Positions 1 to 5,770 of a stretch of 7,951 nt of DNA are shown here, piece after piece. The notes beneath the pieces are model-generated. The model worked only from the letters and a program-made list of their open reading frames with translations, was not told the origin of the DNA and did no database searches. Made by a program: the position numbers and the translations under genes. The DNA is from Candidatus Aminicenantota bacterium (GTDB lineage Bacteria; Acidobacteriota; Aminicenantia; Aminicenantales; Aminicenantaceae), in the NCBI GenBank assembly GCA_030617525.1, contig JAUWVG010000086.1:1-7951 (forward strand), written 5' to 3'. Position 1 is the first letter of the stretch; each line of letters begins with the position of its first letter.

Positions 1-43
1 AATCTCTACAAATGAGATCGCCGCGCTGCGCTCGCGATGACAC
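1..43 (+). repeat. GGCGATCTC/GCGATGACA dispersed repeat, cut by the window edge
   Basis: This stretch reads TCTCTACAAATGAGATCGCC, then a GC-rich GCGCTGCGCTCGCG segment, then ATGACA. Its reverse complement shares GCGATCTCATTTGTAGAGA with the element at 7087-7159, and its GC-rich half matches the inverted copy at 6562-6594. It is a MITE-like or REP-like dispersed element and may be incomplete on the left. Confidence 0.6.
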
Positions 44-45
44 AA

Positions 46-119
46 TCGGATTAAGGATTAGAGGATTAAGGATTAATAAGAAAGGATTATGGATGAAGGG
101 GTAAGGGGTAAGTAGAATG
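46..119 (+). repeat. AGGATTA-type repeat array, copy A
   Basis: Degenerate tandem units of GGATTA separated by A or AGA, then a TAAGAAAGGATTATGGAT block and a G-rich GGGGTAAGGGGTAAG tail. The same order of sub-blocks recurs at 2870-2952, 3908-3997, 5071-5112 and 6472-6545, always G-rich on the plus strand. The right edge lies about 3 nt from the stop codon of the ATPase gene that follows. Confidence 0.8.
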
Positions 120-122
120 AGT

Positions 123-1256
123 CTAACCTGTCATCAGTCTAATCCATTCTTTAAAAAACACATCTGTAATTTCATAGGTGTTTTTGCTTTTTGCCAGAAT
201 ACCTTTTTTTATTAATAGAGAAACAGAAGTCTGCAGTGTGGAAAAAGGTTTGATGCCGCTTGCAGATGCAAAATCTTGAGAAAATATTCTTTTATCCCTG
301 ATATTTACAATAGCACTAAGGACATCTCTTTGGTTGATGGTTAAATCGTCCCATAAAGTTATATAATAAGGTGTCTGTTCATGAACGATCTTCTTCAGGC
401 AGGCCTTAACATCTGTGATATTAATTTCTTTTCCATCTCTGTGCCTATCCCAGAGCTCATGACACAAAAACTGAGCATTATAGGGATAATTTTCTACCTT
501 ATCAAGTATCTCATCCAATGTGCCTTTGTCTAAGGAGAAACCCGTAATTTTGAATTTGTGTGCAAGAAATTTTTTAAACTCTGCTCTGGGAATCTTATCA
601 AGATTCATAACTTTACCAAGTTTATAAAAAGCGCGGTCTTTATTAAAAACCATATCTTCTATCATATGGGTTTTTGAGCCTGCAAATAGATAAGCAACAT
701 TTCTTTGATGCTGGATGCATGAACGAAGAGCCTTCTCCAGAGATTCACCATTAAAATCTCGAATCTCCTGAAATTCGTCAAAAACAATCACAAATTTTTT
801 TTTCTTCTTTAAAGCGATTTTTTGGGGCAGTTCAAACAATTCGTCAAAAGACCTCAAAACATCAGCTTTATCAGTGATATAATCAATCCCAATAGACGGG
901 CTGCCATCTGTGCCGATAGTAATTTTGGGCATCACTCGGGGAAGGGCCTCTTTAATTAAATGTATTGCCCTCTCAATCTTTGTTTCCACTTTTTGTGCTA
1001 TTTCTCTTGCATAGAGTTCAAGAAGCTTATGCAAAGATGTTGCCTTGTAAAGATCAATATAAATCGTATACAATCCCTCTTTTTTTAATTTCTCAAGAGT
1101 ATTAACGATAAGTGAAGTTTTTCCATAACGGCGGGGAGATATCAGAAAAATCTTTTCTCCGTCTTTTAAATCCTGTAGAAGTCTTGTAACCTCATTCTTT
1201 CTGTCAGCAAAATTTCCGCCTGTAACAACCTCGCCATAAATAAATGGATTACGCAT
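123..1256 (-). CDS. Archaeal-type AAA/STAND-like ATPase
   Basis: Predicted cytosolic P-loop ATPase of 377 aa, of the kind annotated as 'ATPase domain predominantly from Archaea' (PF01637-like). Visible motifs are a Walker A variant SPRRYGKTS at residues 40-48 (Ser in place of the first Gly), Walker B FVIVFDE at 155-161, and a sensor-like LFAGSKT near 192-198. The last ~70 residues (QRDVLSAI...LIKKGILAKSKNTYEITD) look like a winged-helix domain, usual for this family. The ATG at 1254-1256 has a GAGG ribosome-binding site 7 nt upstream and a possible promoter at 1294-1322. The cellular role of such ATPases is mostly unknown; involvement in mobile-element, defence or regulatory functions is inference. 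It is a stand-alone gene, same strand as the next ATPase, with repeats on both sides. Length is normal and no lesion is visible. Confidence 0.85.
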   Translation of the reverse strand: MRNPFIYGEVVTGGNFADRKNEVTRLLQDLKDGEKIFLISPRRYGKTSLIVNTLEKLKKEGLYTIYIDLYKATSLHKLLELYAREIAQKVETKIERAIHLIKEALPRVMPKITIGTDGSPSIGIDYITDKADVLRSFDELFELPQKIALKKKKKFVIVFDEFQEIRDFNGESLEKALRSCIQHQRNVAYLFAGSKTHMIEDMVFNKDRAFYKLGKVMNLDKIPRAEFKKFLAHKFKITGFSLDKGTLDEILDKVENYPYNAQFLCHELWDRHRDGKEINITDVKACLKKIVHEQTPYYITLWDDLTINQRDVLSAIVNIRDKRIFSQDFASASGIKPFSTLQTSVSLLIKKGILAKSKNTYEITDVFFKEWIRLMTG

Positions 1257-1293
1257 AAAAGAGCCTCATGATTTATGTATTTTCACATAACGT

Positions 1294-1322
1294 ATAATTA
1301 CATAATTCTGGTGCTCTGTCAA
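1294..1322 (-). promoter_or_regulatory. Putative promoter of the archaeal-type ATPase gene
   Basis: Perfect -35 TTGACA (minus strand, 1317-1322), a 17-nt spacer and a weak -10 AATTAT (1294-1299; TATAC-like alternatives overlap it). The predicted start site leaves a leader of roughly 30 nt containing GAGG before the ATG at 1256. Confidence 0.45.
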
Positions 1323-1326
1323 AGTA

Positions 1327-1354
1327 AATAAATTGGGGACAGTCCCCATTTATT
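1327..1354. repeat. GGGGACAGTCCCC palindrome, copy 1
   Basis: Core arms TGGGGAC and GTCCCCA around a single A (1334-1348). They extend outward as AATAAAT against ATTTATT with one bulged T, giving about 13 paired positions. It sits between the stop of ATPase 2 and the promoter of ATPase 1, so it could act as an RNA hairpin, but no U-tract follows. Copies 2 and 3 are at 2845-2865 and 5121-5141. Confidence 0.8.
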
Positions 1355-1355
1355 C

Positions 1356-1374
1356 GTGACACAATAGGATTACA
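1356..1374 (+). repeat. Short remnant of the GACACAATnGGATTA repeat
   Basis: GACACAATAGGATTA here differs by one base from GACACAATCGGATTA at the junction of the first two repeats (about 39-53). CAATAGGATTA also occurs inside the array at 6472-6545. It ends directly against the stop codon of ATPase 2 (1375-1377). Confidence 0.5.
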
Positions 1375-2769
1375 TTACAAAACGACCTGATTGTCGTCTA
1401 TGTGAACAAGGAATCGGATCAACGGCAGAACGATGTTGGTGTTAATCGTTCGTGTTTGAGGAGTCTGAGTCAGAATGATGCCGTTTTTATATGTTTGGAT
1501 CTGTTTCAGATCTTCCGGCCGGATTCGCTTTGTCCATTTAATTTCCACAGGAAGCATGGTTTTTTGCTGAACTAAGGCGATGTCGACTTCACCTTTGGAT
1601 CCTTTTATGTAATAAGTTGGGGCCATTCTTTTGCAGTGATCGACGGTAACAGCTTCAACATATTTGGAGGCGAATTCATTGTTCCGAAAATGAGATTTGA
1701 TTTTTTCGATTGAAAATCCAGGATTCAAGTAACGGGTCACGGAATGATGGATAAAGGGATCCCGGAAATAAAGCTTTCTGTTTTTTTTGGGAGCTCCGGT
1801 TAACTTGTGTTCCTGAATCGCTTGTTGAATGTGCAGGACATGGATCGACGAGAGAATGTTGCAGTAATCGGAAACCGTTTGATGATGCTCGATGGATAGA
1901 TGTTTACCCAAACCGTTCCAAGAAATGGGAGTGTTATAGGTTGTTTCGATGCCTCGAAGTATTTCTTGAAGATAATGTTCGCTCTTGTTGTATTTCAGAA
2001 TGTCACCGATGATCCAATGGATATAGGTATTCATTGTAGATACGGAAAGAGTGTTTTTCTGGGCGTATTCATTAATTGCGGGAAGATATCCGCCATGGAG
2101 CAGATATTCATAAAAAAGCTCACTGAAAAGGGCATGGGATTGGGAATATTCCGGGAGTTTATCTGTCAGTGGTGTCGCTATGATTTTACTGCAGAGCGGA
2201 GTGATTTCCTTGTTTTTGAGAACTACAAACTCCTTGAAACTCAAGGGCGAGAAAATAAAATCAGTTTTGTCGGCTTTGCCCCTTCTTCCTGCGAATCTTT
2301 TCATAGCGGTTTGGATAATCTGGCTGTCTGACCCGGTTAAAATGACGGTCGTCTTTTCAAGGATGCCGGAGTCGGCGAGATATTTGACGGATTTATCCCA
2401 GTCCGGGATATAGTTGACTTCATCGATGATTAGATATTGGTGTGATGAGGAAGAGTCGTAAAAGCTGTCGATGATTTGTCGAAGGATGTGATGGGTATCG
2501 ATGATCTCCCCTGTCAGGAAGAGAATATTTTTAGGAGCGGTTTTTTTTGATAAGAGTCGTAATATCAGCTGTTTAAGAAATGTCGTTTTTCCGATCTGTC
2601 TGCCGCCGGTAATCAGGTAGATGCCAGGAGTATTGAAGGCCGGTTCTTCGAGGAGAGGAGAGTGATAGACTAAAGGCAATTCAATCAGTCTTTTAAGATG
2701 GGGATCATGATTTTTGTAGCGGGAAATAGACTCTTTGAACTGGTTGTGGATGTCAAGTTCTGAGATCAT
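1375..2769 (-). CDS. AAA ATPase with C-terminal DUF4143 domain
   Basis: Predicted ATPase of 464 aa with the layout of the widespread AAA_14/DUF4143 family. It has Walker A GGRQIGKT at residues 55-62, Walker B YLIIDE at 112-117, and a sensor-like VILTGSDS near 144-151. A C-terminal PD-(D/E)XK-like core has E394/D396 in GEVDIALV and VEIK at 408-411. The function of the family is not established; a nuclease-like C-domain is inferred from the EVD...VEIK pattern. I place the start at the ATG (2767-2769). An in-frame TTG 36 nt upstream (2803-2805) falls inside a palindrome and in the promoter -35 box. No Shine-Dalgarno precedes the ATG, matching the leaderless promoter described separately. The gene appears more GC-rich than the ATPase downstream. 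The fragment at 7741-7951 belongs to a similar family. Confidence 0.85.
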   Translation of the reverse strand: MISELDIHNQFKESISRYKNHDPHLKRLIELPLVYHSPLLEEPAFNTPGIYLITGGRQIGKTTFLKQLILRLLSKKTAPKNILFLTGEIIDTHHILRQIIDSFYDSSSSHQYLIIDEVNYIPDWDKSVKYLADSGILEKTTVILTGSDSQIIQTAMKRFAGRRGKADKTDFIFSPLSFKEFVVLKNKEITPLCSKIIATPLTDKLPEYSQSHALFSELFYEYLLHGGYLPAINEYAQKNTLSVSTMNTYIHWIIGDILKYNKSEHYLQEILRGIETTYNTPISWNGLGKHLSIEHHQTVSDYCNILSSIHVLHIQQAIQEHKLTGAPKKNRKLYFRDPFIHHSVTRYLNPGFSIEKIKSHFRNNEFASKYVEAVTVDHCKRMAPTYYIKGSKGEVDIALVQQKTMLPVEIKWTKRIRPEDLKQIQTYKNGIILTQTPQTRTINTNIVLPLIRFLVHIDDNQVVL

Positions 2770-2776
2770 AATAGTA

Positions 2777-2805
2777 TTTATATGATATATTTCGAGTTTA
2801 GTCAA
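2777..2805 (-). promoter_or_regulatory. Promoter of the AAA/DUF4143 gene, probably leaderless
   Basis: On the minus strand, -35 TTGACT (2800-2805) and -10 TATAAA (2777-2782) are separated by exactly 17 nt, each 5/6 to consensus. The A of the ATG (2769) is the 8th base after the -10, where transcription would begin, so the mRNA should have no 5' leader. The -35 lies inside the adjacent palindrome. Confidence 0.7.
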
Positions 2806-2844
2806 TGGGTAATGACTAAATTTAGATAATGGGCATTGACTAAA
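2797..2844. promoter_or_regulatory. Two abutting 24-bp imperfect palindromes (candidate operator)
   Basis: Units at 2797-2820 and 2821-2844 touch with no gap. Each begins TTTAG and ends CTAAA. The first has arms TTTAGTCA and TGACTAAA; the second has TTTAGATAATG and CATTGACTAAA. Each matches about 9 of 11 arm positions. They cover the -35 box and upstream region of the AAA/DUF4143 gene, so bound protein would compete with RNA polymerase. The binding protein is unknown. Confidence 0.75.
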
Positions 2845-2865
2845 TATTGGGGACAGTCCCGAATA
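2845..2865. repeat. GGGGACAGTCCCG palindrome, copy 2
   Basis: Arms TATTGGGGAC and GTCCCGAATA around one A, with a single mismatched pair (G2849/G2861). It abuts the tandem palindromes at 2797-2844 directly and is followed within a few bases by an AGGATTA array. Confidence 0.75.
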
Positions 2866-2869
2866 AAAA

Positions 2870-2952
2870 TAGGATTATGGATTAGAGGGGTAAGGATTAA
2901 TAAGAAAGGATTAAGGATTAGAGGGGTAGGGATTAGGCGGAATAATGAGATT
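2870..2952 (+). repeat. AGGATTA-type repeat array, copy B
   Basis: AGGATTATGGATTAGAGGGG opens the array, followed by TAAGGATTAATAAGAAAGG, further GGATTA units, and a tail AGGCGGAATAATGAGATTG. The tail matches the end of copy C (AGCAGAATAATGAGATCG). The right edge stops about 9 nt before the hepT stop codon. Confidence 0.8.
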
Positions 2953-2972
2953 GACTTGTTTCAATCGTTATT
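2941..2972. other. Possible stem-loop at the 3' end of hepT
   Basis: GATTGA (2949-2954) pairs with TCAATC (2961-2966) across a 6-nt loop, with outer AATAA/TTATT pairing. It spans the hepT stop codon and the repeat edge. No U-tract follows on the minus strand, so intrinsic termination is doubtful. Confidence 0.3.
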
Positions 2973-3404
2973 GTGTTTTTTTTGTCTTTCCAGGAAATCT
3001 ACAATATATTCAGCAAACTTCTTAAGATCATCGAGGTTGTTTCTTAGATGAAAATAGACCTTTTCTGAATCGATTTCCAAGTACATGTGGACAAGAAGAT
3101 TACGGAATTTGGCCATGTTTGCCAATTTTTTTCCAAAGTCTTTTGGAAAAATATCTGCGTCAGCTAACCTCATAAGAACGGATGCATAGTCTTCTGCTAT
3201 ATCTAAGGGAAGCGCTGAGATAAGATGAGTACCTATGTTCAGACAGCATTCAATAGCCAGTTGAAAATTTCTTTCGACAATGGCCTGCATGTCTGAATTT
3301 TGTGTGTATTCCTTTTTTGATAAAGACTGTTTTTTCTTGAGGCGGTGGAAGTATTTATCTAAAAGATTGAGCTGATATTGTATTTTATTTGTATCGATTG
3401 CCAA
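2961..3404 (-). CDS. hepT: HepT-like HEPN toxin (RNase) of an MNT-HEPN module
   Basis: HEPN-domain protein of 147 aa, DUF86/HepT type. In characterised type VII systems HepT is an RNase that MntA inactivates by AMPylating a tyrosine in its active site. The signature RNLLVHMY gives R101, H106 and Y108, the exact Rx4HxY motif: R and H catalytic, Y the AMPylation target. The rest is predicted helical, with a short charged C-terminal tail (RQKKHNND). The start is TTG (3402-3404), supported by a strong AAGGAAGG ribosome-binding site 5 nt upstream. It overlaps the last 20 bp of mntA on the same strand, so the two are probably translationally coupled, with mntA first. Length is typical and all key residues are intact. 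The symbol reflects family and motif, not a demonstrated function. Confidence 0.88.
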   Translation of the reverse strand: MAIDTNKIQYQLNLLDKYFHRLKKKQSLSKKEYTQNSDMQAIVERNFQLAIECCLNIGTHLISALPLDIAEDYASVLMRLADADIFPKDFGKKLANMAKFRNLLVHMYLEIDSEKVYFHLRNNLDDLKKFAEYIVDFLERQKKHNND

Positions 3405-3846
3405 ATTCGCCTTCCTTTATTTTTTTTGACAGGTAATAGAAATATTCGTCTCTGATCGGTTTGGTATCAAAGTAGCTAATCAGTGCCTTCTGTTCAAACT
3501 CAATACGTTTAGAATCATCTGAGCAGTAAAGAAGATTTCTTGCTGAGATGGCTGCATATTTTATTGAAGGCGGAGCTTCACTCAGGTTTACAAAACTTAT
3601 CTCATCTGTCTTTAAACACATTGAGAGAGATTTGTAGAGGGTTTTTTCGATGGCCTCTTTTCTCGAGGGGCTCAGGTTTTTTTCCAAGAGATAGGCAATG
3701 TCGATATCACTTAATGGATGAGAATGTCCTTTGGCCTGGGAGCCAAAGAGGTAGGCAGCGATAAGACCTTCCTGGTTTTTAAAGATATCCTTCAGTTTGG
3801 GTATAAGTTTTTGAATATCGTGTTTTATCTTTTTGTGCTTAATCAT
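3385..3846 (-). CDS. mntA: MntA-like minimal nucleotidyltransferase (antitoxin)
   Basis: Polymerase-beta-fold minimal nucleotidyltransferase of 153 aa. It shows G35-S36 followed by ten residues and D47-I-D49, the GSx10DxD metal and nucleotide site. An acidic residue in DEISFVNL (D81 or E82) could be the third carboxylate. In type VII TA systems MntA transfers AMP to the tyrosine of HepT, neutralising it; here the HepT partner overlaps its 3' end by 20 bp and keeps that tyrosine. The start is ATG (3844-3846). The upstream 40 nt is AT-rich with possible -10 sequences (TATGAT/TAAAAT), but no convincing -35 or Shine-Dalgarno. The C-terminal part is helical and lysine-rich. Antitoxin-first order differs from some described loci but is common for MNT-HEPN pairs. 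Confidence 0.88.
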   Translation of the reverse strand: MIKHKKIKHDIQKLIPKLKDIFKNQEGLIAAYLFGSQAKGHSHPLSDIDIAYLLEKNLSPSRKEAIEKTLYKSLSMCLKTDEISFVNLSEAPPSIKYAAISARNLLYCSDDSKRIEFEQKALISYFDTKPIRDEYFYYLSKKIKEGEFGNRYK

Positions 3847-3907
3847 TTATATAAATATTTTATCATAAAAAAAGATGACAGTCTTTTAGAATAGCCCACT
3901 GCGAAGA

Positions 3908-3997
3908 AGGATTATTAAGAAGGGATTATGGATTAAGGGGTATGGATTACTCAGACAGGATTAGGGATTAGAGGGGTAAGGGGTAAGCAGAATAATG
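3908..3997 (+). repeat. AGGATTA-type repeat array, copy C
   Basis: Starts AAGGATTATTAAGAAGGGAT, continues through GGATTA units and AGACAGGATTAGGGATTAGA, and ends GGGGTAAGGGGTAAGCAGAA. It runs straight into the GAGATCGCC element at 3994-4026. It lies between the divergent mntA-hepT and MNT-HEPN operons. Confidence 0.8.
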
Positions 3998-4026
3998 AGA
4001 TCGCCACACAACGTTTGTAATGACAA
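3994..4026 (+). repeat. Degenerate GAGATCGCC...AATGACAA element
   Basis: AATGAGATCGCC then a diverged middle (ACACAACGTTTGTA) and ATGACAAT. The ends match the window-edge element (GAGATCGCC / GATGACA) but the GC-rich centre is replaced. It is fused to the tail of AGGATTA copy C. Confidence 0.5.
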
Positions 4027-4052
4027 TTAGGGAGAATCATTGTCGTTGATCA

Positions 4053-4125
4053 CTCGGCAAACGTTTCGAGGTTTCAAGGAGTCAAAGTCAGGCTTGGACT
4101 ATTCTTTCCTTGTCATCCCCAATTA
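4053..4125 (+). repeat. 73-bp dispersed repeat, copy 1
   Basis: From CTCGGCAAACGTTTCGAGG to TCCTTGTCATCCCCAATTA. It aligns over its full length with 5771-5843 at roughly 85% identity by eye, in the same orientation. The remaining bases of this 320-nt gap (3847-4166) hold the AGGATTA array, the GAGATCGCC element and the promoter at 4127-4135; no gene is seen. Confidence 0.75.
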
Positions 4126-4126
4126 A

Positions 4127-4135
4127 TGGTATAAT
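4127..4135 (+). promoter_or_regulatory. Extended -10 promoter of the MNT-HEPN operon
   Basis: TGGTATAAT is a perfect -10 TATAAT (4130-4135) with the TGn extension. The -35 position is poor (TCCTTG at 17 nt), as is usual for extended -10 promoters. The expected start near 4142 leaves a leader of about 25 nt. The element begins 2 nt after the end of the 73-bp repeat, so the would-be -35 region lies inside the repeat. Confidence 0.6.
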
Positions 4136-4166
4136 ATCCGCAGATAGACAAACGAACCCATAAAAA

Positions 4167-4634
4167 ATGCAAAAACAATCGATCTATACGCCTCTCATAA
4201 CAGTACTTCTTGATGAATTCGGAAAACGATTAAAAACTGCTGTACTTTTTGGCTCTAGAGCTAGGAACCAAGCAAGAACAAAGGGCGATCATGATATCTT
4301 TTTGGTCATAGAAAGATTACCTGTTAATCCACTAGAGCGGCAAAAAAAAATACGTACAACAATCTGGCATGTCCCTCTTCGAGTAAATACGATAGCCAAA
4401 ACCCCGGAAGAATTTCGGAAGAACCTCACTCCTCTGGTACTGGAGGTTTGTGTAGATGGCATCTGCCTCTATGGAAAAAAATATTTTGAAGCTTACAGAC
4501 AAAAAGCATTGTCCGCACTGAAACAATCGGGATTGTCACGTAAGCAAGTCGGGAAGGAATGGTATTGGCATTTTGAGAGAGTTCCAAAGAAGGAGTGGGA
4601 GCTCACATGGGAAGGATTTCATGAACTCCCGTAA
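4167..4634 (+). CDS. Minimal nucleotidyltransferase, partner of the following HEPN protein
   Basis: MNT-fold protein of 155 aa. G29-S30, ten residues, then D41-H-D43 forms the GSx10DxD nucleotide-binding site (FGSRARN...KGDHDIFLV). The strand that normally carries the third metal ligand, before TPEEF, reads LRVNTIAK, with Asn74 near the expected Asp. Catalysis may therefore be weakened or lost; this is inferred by eye. The C-terminal third, with KQVGKEWYWHFERVPKKEWELTWEGF, is Trp- and Lys-rich and reads as a helical extension. ATG at 4167 follows an A-run without a clear Shine-Dalgarno. It overlaps the HEPN gene by 14 bp on the same strand, the standard arrangement of MNT-HEPN pairs, so it is most likely an antitoxin or regulatory nucleotidyltransferase. 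It is clearly diverged from the mntA copy at 3385-3846. Confidence 0.8.
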   Translation: MQKQSIYTPLITVLLDEFGKRLKTAVLFGSRARNQARTKGDHDIFLVIERLPVNPLERQKKIRTTIWHVPLRVNTIAKTPEEFRKNLTPLVLEVCVDGICLYGKKYFEAYRQKALSALKQSGLSRKQVGKEWYWHFERVPKKEWELTWEGFHELP

Positions 4635-5073
4635 AGATGTAGAGTATCGTCTGAATCTTGCAGCAGGTTTTTTAAAAGAAGCAGAAGAGGATTTCCAATT
4701 GAAAAGGTGGCGTTCATGTGTAAACAGCGCCCAACTTTCTGTAGAAAATTCCGGGAAAGCCATTTTAATGCTTTATGGTATATCGCCGAAAACACATGAG
4801 CCGGCACGCCATTTAGAGAAATTAGCACGAAATAAAGAGATACAGAAGGAAATTCGAGGAAAGGTTAAAGAAGCTTTGCCAGGCTTTCACACGCTTGGTG
4901 TAGATGAGCATTTTAAAACAGACTATGGAGATGAGACTTCTTATCGATTGCCTTGGGAGATATTTGATGAAAAATCTGCAAGATCGGCATTAATGGCGGC
5001 AAAAAAGTGCCAGTCAGCGTCCGAAGAAATAATTGCACTTGTTCGGCAGAGGCGATCCAAATTAGCTGAATAA
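4621..5073 (+). CDS. HEPN-domain protein (PF05168-like), MNT partner
   Basis: HEPN protein of 150 aa. Typical sequence features are the helix SCVNSAQLSVENSGKAILML (residues 32-51), then YGISPKTHEPARHLEKL, and the late segment TSYRLPWEIF preceding a helix rich in Ala and Lys (SARSALMAAKK). These fit the PF05168 branch of HEPN domains. It lacks the Rx4-6H RNase motif seen in the HepT at 2961-3404, so RNase activity is doubtful and a binding or scaffold role is possible. I place the start at ATG 4621, preceded by GGAAGGA 4 nt upstream, rather than at an in-frame ATG 48 nt earlier inside the MNT gene. It overlaps the MNT gene by 14 bp. The stop codon TAA plus GCAGGA matches the TAAGCAGGA tail of the AGGATTA repeats, so the repeat touches or supplies the stop. 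Confidence 0.78.
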   Translation: MNSRKDVEYRLNLAAGFLKEAEEDFQLKRWRSCVNSAQLSVENSGKAILMLYGISPKTHEPARHLEKLARNKEIQKEIRGKVKEALPGFHTLGVDEHFKTDYGDETSYRLPWEIFDEKSARSALMAAKKCQSASEEIIALVRQRRSKLAE

Positions 5074-5112
5074 GCAGGATTAAGGATTACTAAGAAAGGA
5101 TTAGGGATTAAT
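5071..5112 (+). repeat. AGGATTA-type repeat array, copy D (short)
   Basis: TAAGCAGGATTAAGGATTAC followed by TAAGAAAGGATTAGGGATTA. It is a short version without the GGGGTAAGGGGTAAG block. It begins at the HEPN stop codon and is followed 9 nt later by the GGGGACAGTCCCC palindrome. Confidence 0.75.
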
Positions 5113-5120
5113 ATAGAGTT

Positions 5121-5141
5121 AATTGGGGACAGTCCCCAATT
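5121..5141. repeat. GGGGACAGTCCCC palindrome, copy 3 (perfect)
   Basis: Perfect 10-bp arms AATTGGGGAC and GTCCCCAATT around a single A. It lies between the convergent HEPN gene and the 183-aa hypothetical gene, where a hairpin could help to end transcripts from either side, though no clear U-tract follows. Confidence 0.85.
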
Positions 5142-5177
5142 TCTCCAATTTCTGGCATGCAGGCACTTTTGTGGTAT

Positions 5178-5729
5178 TTATTTATTCCTGTTTTTTTCTT
5201 TGTGCTGGATTATTTCAACCCATATAGGAGTTTCCGGATAGTAGGATTCTTGGATGTGTTTTATCATTTCCGTTACATGATGAACGATGTCCTCCCTCTT
5301 ACAATTAGAGGGGAAACAATGAAGCATATTCACTTCAATCTCTCTCCCTTCTTCTGTGTATGCTTCATTCGGGACATATTTTATTGACGAATCCAGAGGG
5401 AGAAGACCTCTATATTTACGAATCAATTCATTGTAGTCATTGAGGACATCATATATCCACATTTTGATCTGATATTTTTCTTTTTCTTCTTCTATAATTT
5501 TTTGATGTTCAACAATTAAATTTTCTCTTTCTTTACCAAAAGGGGTCTTTATGTCTTCCATTGCCACTTTTTTTTTATTTATGATTTCCTCGTTAATTTT
5601 TTTCATCCGAGGGGACTTTTTCCAGGCCCAACCTTCAATAGCAGTCCCTACTTTGGATAAAAAGCAGCCAACATTCTCTATGACTTTTAAGAAAAAAGCT
5701 GTAATTTTCTTCGACGGGTGAGTTCTCAT
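5178..5729 (-). CDS. Hypothetical protein, Lys/Glu-rich, unrecognised
   Basis: I do not recognise this 183-aa protein. The first ~35 residues contain an amphipathic, fairly hydrophobic stretch (ITAFFLKVIENVGCFLSKVG, residues 9-28), too charged for a clear transmembrane helix but possibly membrane-associating. Residues ~40-95 are very rich in Lys and Glu and look like a helix or coiled coil (INEEIINKKK, KIIEEEKEKY). The C-terminal third looks like strand-helix-strand (EIEVNMLHCF, then REDIVHHVTEMIKHIQESY, then IWVEII) with a basic tail. ATG at 5727-5729 has a good AGGAG ribosome-binding site 7 nt upstream, and TATAAA lies at 5743-5748, supporting real expression. It is on the same strand as the mazEF-like pair but separated from it by 111 nt containing a 73-bp repeat. 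No toxin, nuclease or enzyme motif is evident. Confidence 0.65.
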   Translation of the reverse strand: MRTHPSKKITAFFLKVIENVGCFLSKVGTAIEGWAWKKSPRMKKINEEIINKKKVAMEDIKTPFGKERENLIVEHQKIIEEEKEKYQIKMWIYDVLNDYNELIRKYRGLLPLDSSIKYVPNEAYTEEGREIEVNMLHCFPSNCKREDIVHHVTEMIKHIQESYYPETPIWVEIIQHKEKNRNK

Positions 5730-5770
5730 CTATACACTCCTGTTTATAGTACTCAACAAGCCTCGCTTTG

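Noticed and set aside
1900..2331. Plus-strand open frame of 143 codons
   Set aside because: It lies entirely antisense to the AAA/DUF4143 gene, with no recognisable domain.
2836..3051. Plus-strand open frame over the AGGATTA array
   Set aside because: The protein is a repeat translation (IRGVRINKKGLRIRGVGI) running into antisense hepT.
4573..4620. Upstream ATG start for the second HEPN protein
   Set aside because: The extra 16 residues (MREFQRRSGSSHGKDF) come from the MNT coding sequence in another frame, and the ATG at 4621 has the ribosome-binding site.
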